Below, in pieces: positions 13,528 to 19,264 of a DNA stretch of 19,264 nt (within the stretch, counting starts at the first letter, position 1; every line of letters starts with the position of its first letter). The stretch lies in the NCBI GenBank assembly GCA_023447635.1, contig JAEXNA010000072.1, forward strand, positions 1 through 19,264, in the 5' to 3' direction. The position numbers and the translations under genes were made by a program. This DNA comes from Vulcanimicrobiota bacterium. Its GTDB lineage: Bacteria; Vulcanimicrobiota; Xenobia; Xenobiales; JADMJV01. The notes under the pieces were generated by a model, which was given only the letters and a program-made list of their open reading frames with translations, did not search any database and was not told where the DNA came from.

Positions 13528-15656
13528 AGAGTGCGAGACATCGGGAGGTTGGCTGGACCCACGTTCATCACGCTCAGCAGATAAGCCGGGTCGAAGGTCA
13601 GATGGGTGCGTCCCGCCTGCAGGGCGATCTCGCCCCCTTTTCCAGAGCCGGGCGTGCCCGGCGTCTCGGCGGTTCCGGGAACGCCGCCGTAGGCGACGAG
13701 GGCGCCTTCGAGCAAGAACTCTCCCCATTTTTCGGGGGGCAGGCGACGATGCCCCATGCGGGTCGAGATGTCGCCCCAGCTATAGACGACGCCTTTGACC
13801 TTGACGTCCTGGAAGCTTCCCGCGCCGCTGCGCTTATCGACTTTGTAGGTAGAGAACATCACGTCGCCCCTGGCATAGATGCTGACTCCCGACTGGGCTT
13901 GCGGGTCGGCCGCGAAGTCGGCGCCAAAGCCCACCACAGCCACGTTGCCGCCCGCCGTGATGGAACCGCCCTGTCCTTCTAACCGGGCCCCCACCCGAAC
14001 GTTGCCGGGCGCCGTCAAGGTGGCCGACCCGCCCGCTTGGGGCTCGAAGGCCAGAGCGATGTCGGAAGGGCTCAGATCATCATCGACCCCGGGCAGTTGC
14101 AGGTCGCCTTCGGTCAGGCCGCCGTTGTCCTCGAGGTAAGTTCGGCTGTCGCTGGCCAGAGAGTCGTCATAAAAGTAGAGCGATTCGATGATCTGATGTT
14201 CCGAGGTGATGAAGTCGGTACCCGACCGCAGATTGTCACCACCGCCCGGTCCGACGACGAGCTGGAAGGTTTCGGGGTTGTCCGCTCCGCTGAAGGAGAA
14301 GTCGACCGCACCGCCGTCCACGTTAAATTCGTAGCTTGCGCCGAAGCGGGCCAGGAAGAACTCTCGCATCAGTTCAGGATTCTGGGCAAAGTACAGCGAG
14401 ACGCTGCTGTTGGCCGTCTCGGGGCTAGAAAAATCCAGGTCGGCCGGCGCTACGGGCGCGCCTTCGCGCGGCAGCACGGCGAAGTCTTCGGGCGGGTCGG
14501 CCGAGGCGACCAGGCTGCTCCGGCCTTTCGCCGCGATGTTCAGGTCGGCTTTGACCACCAGGCGGCGGTTGGCGCTATCGAGCACCACCCCATCCGGCAT
14601 GGCGGGAAGGGCGGTGCCCGGGTGGGTCGGGTTCGCCTTGATGAACTTGGTGTAGTCCTTATAGTTCAGGTCGTAGTAGTGCAGGCTGCCGTCATCCCAC
14701 CAGACGTAGGTTCCGGCAGGCAGCGAGGCGCCGCCTGTGTCGGCGTGTTTGACCTGATCCCAGGAGAGGTCGTAGAAGGCCGAGTTGGCGCCTTCCTGGT
14801 CGACGCTGACCCCGTCAGCGCTGGCATGCAGACGGTTGTCGCCAGAGAGCACCTGGCCGTCGGGGGAAAGGTAGTTCACTCCGTCGCCGCCGCCGACTTC
14901 GACCTTGCCTTTGCTGCGCAGGCGGGGCTGGCCGCTGCCGGCCCGGGAGTCGACGGTCACCGAGCCCTGCCCGTCCGGCAGGGTCGCTTTGAAGTCGCGC
15001 GCGCTCATCGAGGCGGCGTCGAGCGCGATGTCCGAGATATCGTCGACCCGATAGACCGCCTCGAGTACCGCCGACGAGGCGTGGCCGCGCGGGTTGGTGT
15101 CGGCGAAGTCGCCCCGGGTGAAGTTGCCCGCCCGCCCTTCGACGATCAGGCAGACCGAGAATTCGGGGACCGAGTAAGGGCGGGGACTGGCCTCGCTCAC
15201 CGAGGCGTTGGGACCGTCGGCCCGCGGCAGCGGGGCCGGCGTGCTGTACATGACGTTGTTGAGCGACAGGTACGGCAGGTCCAGCTTCATGGCCGGATCG
15301 GGAAGGTTCTCGGCGCCATCGCCGTCCTGATAGTTGAAACGCAGGCGGAACTGCGAACCGTCGGCCAGGTAGCCGACCACGTTTCCGTTATCCTCTTTGA
15401 CCACCACTTCGGGCGTGTCCAGGGTCAGGCCGTTCCGGTCGCCGTGCCAGCGGGCGTTGACGCGAAGCTGCATCAGGGCGTACTGGATCCCGGACTCTGC
15501 CGCCGTTTCGGCCGCTCCAGAACTGGCCGTCGAGCCGCTCACGAACAGCGAGCGGATGCCGATCTGACTGGCCGATCCGACAAACATCGCGATGACCAGA
15601 ATCAGCAGCAGCGTCGACAGCAAGACGACGCCGCGTCGTTTTCCTCTGAGTTGCAC
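13512..15656 (-). CDS. Very large PilX-like pilus-assembly protein (first triplet)
   Basis: This 714-residue protein has a PilX/GspK-like N-terminus: MQLRGKRRG, a membrane helix (9-28, VVLLSTLLLILVIAMFVGSA) and AAESGIQYALMQL at 52-64, the LAExGxxxA segment. The remaining 640 residues are periplasmic by topology, rich in Gly, Ser, Asp and Asn. They include beta-repeat-like stretches, such as LTAPGNVRVGARLEGQGGSI and GGNVAVVGFG, near the C-terminus. No catalytic motif is seen. Size, start and neighbours match the 610-residue protein of the second triplet, but sequence similarity outside the N-terminus looks low. The start is GTG at 15656 with CAGGAG five bases upstream, a strong ribosome site. 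A run of eight G (minus strand) precedes it. It is probably the first gene of a long minus-strand operon. Confidence 0.77.
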   Translation of the reverse strand: MQLRGKRRGVVLLSTLLLILVIAMFVGSASQIGIRSLFVSGSTASSGAAETAAESGIQYALMQLRVNARWHGDRNGLTLDTPEVVVKEDNGNVVGYLADGSQFRLRFNYQDGDGAENLPDPAMKLDLPYLSLNNVMYSTPAPLPRADGPNASVSEASPRPYSVPEFSVCLIVEGRAGNFTRGDFADTNPRGHASSAVLEAVYRVDDISDIALDAASMSARDFKATLPDGQGSVTVDSRAGSGQPRLRSKGKVEVGGGDGVNYLSPDGQVLSGDNRLHASADGVSVDQEGANSAFYDLSWDQVKHADTGGASLPAGTYVWWDDGSLHYYDLNYKDYTKFIKANPTHPGTALPAMPDGVVLDSANRRLVVKADLNIAAKGRSSLVASADPPEDFAVLPREGAPVAPADLDFSSPETANSSVSLYFAQNPELMREFFLARFGASYEFNVDGGAVDFSFSGADNPETFQLVVGPGGGDNLRSGTDFITSEHQIIESLYFYDDSLASDSRTYLEDNGGLTEGDLQLPGVDDDLSPSDIALAFEPQAGGSATLTAPGNVRVGARLEGQGGSITAGGNVAVVGFGADFAADPQAQSGVSIYARGDVMFSTYKVDKRSGAGSFQDVKVKGVVYSWGDISTRMGHRRLPPEKWGEFLLEGALVAYGGVPGTAETPGTPGSGKGGEIALQAGRTHLTFDPAYLLSVMNVGPANLPMSRTLWNRY

Positions 15657-15719
15657 GGACTCTCCTGTCCCCCCCCAAGCGTAGCACGAAGGTACAGTGG
15701 CGAGCCTCCACCGCTTATC

Positions 15720-15750
15720 ACTATACCACGAGTCACGGGGCTGTGCTCAA
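15720..15750 (-). promoter_or_regulatory. Candidate promoter for first pilin triplet
   Basis: The minus strand has TTGAGC (15750-15745), a 19-base spacer and TATAGT (15725-15720), about 64 bases before the GTG at 15656. The spacer is longer than ideal. It lies just after the terminator of the upstream MFS operon, which is where a new promoter is needed. The -10 region resembles that of the second triplet. Confidence 0.35.
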
Positions 15751-15783
15751 GTGTGGGAAAATGTTCCTCCGGGGCAAAATGAA

Positions 15784-15819
15784 GAAGCCCGCGACTCTAC
15801 TGTGAGAATCGCGGGCTTC
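15784..15819 (-). terminator. Hairpin terminator of the acyl-CoA ligase / MFS operon
   Basis: Perfect 11-base arms GAAGCCCGCGA (15784-15794) and TCGCGGGCTTC (15809-15819) enclose a 14-base loop, starting 34 bases after the MFS stop. On the minus strand the stem is followed by TTCATTTTG, a modest T-rich stretch. On the plus strand no T run follows. This fits an intrinsic terminator for minus-strand transcripts. Confidence 0.75.
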
Positions 15820-15852
15820 GGGAGGTCAGGTGGGAGGCGCAGAGCTAGGCCG

Positions 15853-17058
15853 CTAGCGGGCTCGGCCGCTCCCCGTCTCGGGCAGCATAAAGCCTCCCAC
15901 CGCCAACAGCACGGAGCTGGCGCTGAAGATCTTCAGCCCCGTCGCGTAGGACCCGCCGGGCTGGTCGGCCAGGTAGCCGGTCAGGATGGGGGAGAGGAAG
16001 CTGATACAGTAGGCTACCGAGTAGACGCAGCCCATCATCAAGGCCAGGCGCGAGGCGTCCATTTCGGGCAGTTCCATCGGGATGGTGAACAGGGGCGCCA
16101 CGTACAGGAACAGCGAGGCGCCGAAACCGATGGCGCCGGCCGTTCGCAAGGTGGGGTCGGCGGCCGTGATCAGGACCCAGGAAGAGACGGGCATCAGCAG
16201 GCCGGCGATGATGATCATGGGGCGTCGTTGACCGAGGGTCTTGCAGAGGAATCCGCTGACTACGGCCACCGGAATCCCCACCGCGTTGAACAGGCTCTGC
16301 ACCTTGCCTGCGGCTTCGCGGTCGAGTCCGAACGCCTGGTCCAGGTGCGCGGGCAGCCAGGCGTTCAGCGCCAGATAGATACAGAGCGGGCCGGCGAAGG
16401 CCAGAGCGATCCACCAGGTCTCGGGCCGGCGCAGCATCTCGCCGATGGTGGGCTTCGTCTCCGCTACCGCCGAGGTCACTTCGCGAGTGATCGGTCCGGT
16501 GCTGCCCAGCAGCGCCCAGAGCACCGCCAGCACGACGCAGAGCGCGCCGAAGGCGACCAGGGTGTTCTTCCAGCCCAACTGCTGGCTGACCGGGACGGTG
16601 GCAAAGGTGGCCACCGTGATTCCGGTGTTCACCGCCACGTTGTTGAGCCCGGTCACCACGGGCAGCTCTTCTTTGGGGAACCAGGTCATCACCAGCGGCC
16701 CCAGCAGGGTTACGATGACGGCTCCACCCATCCCAAAAAGGAACCGTCCCACCACCAGGGCTTCATACGAGGGTAGGAACGGGATCAGCACGGCCAGCGA
16801 CGAGAAGGCCGAGCCCAGCAGCAGGGCGTTCTTCAGTCCGAAACGAGCGGCCAGCGCTCCCGCGAAGAGCGGAACGAACGCTTTGGCCAGGGAGACGAAT
16901 GAGATCAGCGAGCCGCCCTTGGCTTTGCTGAAGTCGAACGCTTGCATCAGTTCGGGCATCAGCGGCGCGTAGGCCAGCCAGCTGATCCCGAAGACCAGGT
17001 AGGTGGTGAAGAGCAGAAACTCGATGAGATACCGGCGCGACGAGACGGCGGGAGTCAT
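15853..17058 (-). CDS. Major facilitator superfamily transporter
   Basis: This 401-residue integral membrane protein has roughly twelve hydrophobic segments, starting near FLLFTTYLVFGISWLAYAPL. The MFS loop 2-3 signature is loose: GALAARFGLKNALLLGS around 67-83. A matching GFLCKTLGQRRPMIIIAG follows the central loop in the second half. The overall look is of a small-molecule or anion permease (CynX/NimT- or OFA-like), but substrate cannot be read from sequence. The ATG at 17058 overlaps the TGA of the acyl-CoA ligase gene (ATGA), so they are coupled. This suggests uptake of a carboxylic acid that the ligase then activates, though export is equally possible. The open frame continuing upstream to 17244 is antisense-free overlap with the ligase and is not used. 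Confidence 0.88.
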   Translation of the reverse strand: MTPAVSSRRYLIEFLLFTTYLVFGISWLAYAPLMPELMQAFDFSKAKGGSLISFVSLAKAFVPLFAGALAARFGLKNALLLGSAFSSLAVLIPFLPSYEALVVGRFLFGMGGAVIVTLLGPLVMTWFPKEELPVVTGLNNVAVNTGITVATFATVPVSQQLGWKNTLVAFGALCVVLAVLWALLGSTGPITREVTSAVAETKPTIGEMLRRPETWWIALAFAGPLCIYLALNAWLPAHLDQAFGLDREAAGKVQSLFNAVGIPVAVVSGFLCKTLGQRRPMIIIAGLLMPVSSWVLITAADPTLRTAGAIGFGASLFLYVAPLFTIPMELPEMDASRLALMMGCVYSVAYCISFLSPILTGYLADQPGGSYATGLKIFSASSVLLAVGGFMLPETGSGRAR

Positions 17059-18530
17059 CGGTTGACCAGCTCGGTTTTCAGGACTTTGCCGGCGGCGCTC
17101 TTCGGCAGCTCGGCTTCGACCCGGAACTCCTTGGGAATCTTGTAACCGGCCAGACGCTCGCGGCAGAACTCCTTGAGCGAAGCCGACAGGTTCTCGGGGG
17201 CGCCGGCGCGGGCTACCAGATGGGCGCGTCCAACTTCGCCCCACTTCTCGTCGGCGATGCCGATCACGGCGACCTCGGCGATGTGGGGATGGCCCAGCAG
17301 CACCTCTTCGATCTCGGCGGGGAAGACGTTCTCACCGCCCGAGATGAACATCTCTTTCTGGCGACCGCAGATGGTGTAGTAGCCGTCCTCGTCACGGAAC
17401 GCCAGGTCGCCGGTGGAAAGCCAGCCGTCGTCGGACAGCACCGCGGCGGTGGCGTCGGGGCGTCTCCAGTAGCCGCCCATCACGTGACCGCCTTTGATCT
17501 GCAGTTCGCCGACTTCGCCGACGGCGGCGAAGCTACCGTCAGCCTTCTTCAAGCGCACGTTGACGTAGGGCAGAGGGCGTCCCACGGTCTGCACCCGCGC
17601 TTCGGCCTGCTTCTGCTCGATGCCGAAGGTGTTGGGTCCGGCCTCGGTCAGTCCGTAACCTTGGCGCAGCGGAAGACCGTGGCTCCAGTAGGCTTCGAAG
17701 AGCGGTTTGGGACAGGCGGCGCCGCCCGAGATCATGATCTTCAGGCGACGGAGTTTGTCGGGGTTGAAGCCGGGGCTCTCTTTGACCATGTGATACATGG
17801 TGGGAACCAGGAACAGGATGGTGCACTTCTCGTCGACGATGAGCTGCAGCGCTTTGTCCGGGTCGAACGATGCGGTCAGCACGATGGTCCCGCCAAGAGC
17901 AAACATCGGGGTCGCGAACACGTTGAGCCCGCCGATGTGGAACAGCGGGGTAAAGATCGGCGCCACATCGTCGGGCGACAGGCCCCAGCCGGCGATGGTG
18001 TTCTGGGCGTTCCAGAAGACCGAGGCGTGGGTTAGCAAGGCGCCCTTGGGGATCCCGGTGGTGCCGCCGGTGTAGAAGATGCCCACGGGGGTCGATTCTT
18101 CCAGCCCTTCAGCTTCGGGCACCTCGGCCTCGCTGGCCGGGCTTAGCCCGAGGGTGTCCAGGTGGCGGGTGTTCTCGTGATGGGGCACGCTCTCGGGAGC
18201 GAACTTACCGTCGACGTACAGAACTTTAGCGTCGCAGTCGGACAGGATCACCTCTTGCTCTTTTTTCGAGAGACGCCAGTTCAGCGGGACGGTGATCGCT
18301 CCGATGCGGGCGGCAGCGAAGAACAGGACGAAAAAGCGCGGGTCGTTCTGAGCCAAGATTGCGACCCGGTCGCCCTGTTCCACGCCCATCTCTAGAAGGG
18401 TCTTGGCGGCGGCCAGAGTTTCCGCGTAGAGGGCGGAGTAAGTAAGTCGTCGTCCGGTTTCGGCGCAGATGATCGCCTCTTTCTCGGGACGGAAGTGGGC
18501 GTGAGTCGGAAGCCAGCGGTTGATGTACAT
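17055..18530 (-). CDS. AMP-forming acyl-CoA ligase (ANL superfamily)
   Basis: This complete 491-residue adenylating enzyme converts a carboxylate to its acyl-AMP and then acyl-CoA. The A3 P-loop is YTGGTTGIPKG at 153-163, A5 is GYGLTEAGP at 291-299 and A7 is STGDLAF at 372-378. The hinge/A8 region is GRQKEMFISGGENVFPAEIE at 389-408. A10 is PKSAAGKVLK at 476-485, with catalytic Lys482. It is cytosolic. The length and motifs suit medium- or long-chain fatty or aromatic acid ligases, but the specificity pocket does not tell which. ATG 18530 is chosen because AAGGGG lies seven bases before it. The frame extends 21 codons upstream without support. It is coupled to the MFS gene. Upstream lies a TGCAAC-AGA-GTTGCA palindrome that may control it. 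Confidence 0.93.
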   Translation of the reverse strand: MYINRWLPTHAHFRPEKEAIICAETGRRLTYSALYAETLAAAKTLLEMGVEQGDRVAILAQNDPRFFVLFFAAARIGAITVPLNWRLSKKEQEVILSDCDAKVLYVDGKFAPESVPHHENTRHLDTLGLSPASEAEVPEAEGLEESTPVGIFYTGGTTGIPKGALLTHASVFWNAQNTIAGWGLSPDDVAPIFTPLFHIGGLNVFATPMFALGGTIVLTASFDPDKALQLIVDEKCTILFLVPTMYHMVKESPGFNPDKLRRLKIMISGGAACPKPLFEAYWSHGLPLRQGYGLTEAGPNTFGIEQKQAEARVQTVGRPLPYVNVRLKKADGSFAAVGEVGELQIKGGHVMGGYWRRPDATAAVLSDDGWLSTGDLAFRDEDGYYTICGRQKEMFISGGENVFPAEIEEVLLGHPHIAEVAVIGIADEKWGEVGRAHLVARAGAPENLSASLKEFCRERLAGYKIPKEFRVEAELPKSAAGKVLKTELVNR

Positions 18531-18588
18531 GATGATACCCCTTGGATGAAGAGTGTGTGGTCGTGTTACCACCTTAGGCCCGCGGGGT

Positions 18589-18603
18589 TGCAACAGAGTT
18601 GCA
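18589..18603. promoter_or_regulatory. Operator-like inverted repeat upstream of the ligase/MFS operon
   Basis: TGCAAC-AGA-GTTGCA is a perfect 6-bp inverted repeat with a three-base centre, 59 bases before the ligase ATG. Size and position suit a TetR- or GntR-type repressor site, as is common for acyl-CoA ligase operons. No regulator gene is in the window, and no clear -35/-10 pair was found beside it. Confidence 0.3.
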
Positions 18604-18698
18604 GGACTACGACATTTATGACCGCACGGACCAGAAGCCTATTTCATGCCGATTCGGCGCGGGAGAGGGGGCTCTCCTTGTCGCCTGGTTGCAGAGAC

Positions 18699-18715
18699 TT
18701 CCTACACAGTAGGAA
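18699..18715 (-). terminator. Hairpin after the zinc-ribbon gene, possible terminator
   Basis: TTCCTAC-ACA-GTAGGAA has a 7-bp perfect stem and 3-base loop, 18 bases after the stop at 18733. A second small hairpin, GGAGAG-GGGG-CTCTCC, is at 18662-18677. Neither is followed by a T run on the minus strand, so intrinsic termination is uncertain. The position between two minus-strand genes fits. Confidence 0.35.
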
Positions 18716-18732
18716 AGGGTTGCGACGAAGTG

Positions 18733-19264
18733 TTACGGAGTGGGAAGAGCCGTGTCGTCGTCGTCTTCGCTGGGCGGGGCGTAGCGGTTCTCCAGCGCCT
18801 GCAGGCGGGGTTCGGCAGCCAGCAGCGGTTCACGCCAGTCGTCGGGCAGCTCGCCTTCGGGAGGGAAGGGGGTGAAGGCGAAGGTGGAGAGCGCCCGATA
18901 GGCGGCCACGAAGATAGCCGAGATTTCGGTCAGCTCTCGTTCGGCCTGGCGCTCGGACGAATCGGGGTCGATCGGGCGGTCGGGGGCCGAAGAGAGCATC
19001 TCGACCTGCTGCTTGCCGGCGTCGACCTGCTTGCCGAAGGCTCGCACGGCGTCCTGGAAGGCGCGCCAGAGCTCTTCGTTGTCGGGGTCGTTGTCCGAGG
19101 CGGTCAGCGCCAGATCTACGGCGCGAAGATTGTTGGAGATGAAGGGCGATTGGGCCTGGAACTCGCCGGGCTCGACCGCGATCTCCTCCAGGTGAGGCAG
19201 GCGACGTCCGCAGCTGCGGCAGCGACCGGATAGCGAAAGGTTACCGCCGCAGAAGGGGCAAGGT
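18733..19264 (-). CDS. Zinc-ribbon protein of unknown function (5' end outside window)
   Basis: The frame is open from the window edge to TAA at 18733-18735, giving 176 visible residues. The first visible residues are PCPFCGGNLSLSGRCRSCGR, with four cysteines as C-x2-C ... C-x2-C (visible positions 2, 5, 15, 18). This is a classic zinc ribbon, so the true start must lie a few codons beyond the window. The remainder is mostly helical and acidic. A helix pair (about 36-125) contains NNLRAVDLALTASDNDPDNE and ERELTEISAIFVAAYRALST, and the tail EDDDD is Asp-rich. There is no membrane segment. An internal GTG at 19047 would drop the ribbon and is not the start. N-terminal ribbons of this type often mediate protein or nucleic-acid contacts. 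No specific role can be assigned. Confidence 0.75.
   Translation of the reverse strand, partial: PCPFCGGNLSLSGRCRSCGRRLPHLEEIAVEPGEFQAQSPFISNNLRAVDLALTASDNDPDNEELWRAFQDAVRAFGKQVDAGKQQVEMLSSAPDRPIDPDSSERQAERELTEISAIFVAAYRALSTFAFTPFPPEGELPDDWREPLLAAEPRLQALENRYAPPSEDDDDTALPTP

Noticed and set aside
14037..15782. 581-residue plus-strand ORF
   Set aside because: It is the antisense shadow of the 714-residue PilX-like gene. Its Val/Gly/Arg-rich composition without domains is typical of GC-rich antisense frames.
15697..16776. 359-residue plus-strand ORF rich in Gly, Gln and His
   Set aside because: It is antisense to the MFS transporter, crosses its terminator, and has low-complexity shadow composition.

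Overview
This is a GC-rich bacterial chromosome segment with tight gene packing, many 1-23 base gene overlaps and free use of GTG, TTG and apparently CTG starts. Type IV pilin-like genes, a double-PilZ protein, a Hanks-type kinase fragment and a STAND/SARP regulator suggest a free-living, signalling-rich, probably diderm bacterium, perhaps of a poorly cultivated lineage. I cannot name the phylum from sequence alone.

Left part, 1-5993: the C-terminal end of a Ser/Thr protein kinase (+), a two-domain PilZ protein (-), then a 216-base divergent gap largely filled by a fold-back element (about 1267-1429). After it comes a + pair in which a five-repeat small protein overlaps a YcaQ/AlkZ-type DNA glycosylase. 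A 987-residue MalT-like ATPase with a C-terminal SARP (winged helix plus BTAD) module follows.

Centre, 5994-6640: the space between the regulator and a convergent ychF is a tandem array of ten complete hairpin units, period 61 bases, plus a partial eleventh. Each unit has a 40-base palindromic core and a 21-base spacer. It is almost free of stops in all six frames, so it produces long false ORFs.

Right part, 6641-15656, all minus: ychF, then two paralogous pilin triplets in the same order. Each has a large PilX-like protein, a PilV-like pseudopilin and a PilW/GspJ-like pseudopilin. Between the triplets sit a small secreted protein with an internal duplication and an amidoligase-like enzyme. 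The amidoligase N-terminus, including its GIEVE motif, is recovered only if translation starts at a CTG overlapping the upstream stop. This X-V-W / secreted protein / amidoligase / X-V-W block is the best candidate for an undescribed system: an envelope appendage with a linked peptide-ligase activity. That functional link is inference.

Far right, 15657-19264, minus: an acyl-CoA ligase and an MFS transporter coupled by an ATGA overlap and followed by a clear hairpin terminator. At the edge is a partial gene for a zinc-ribbon protein.
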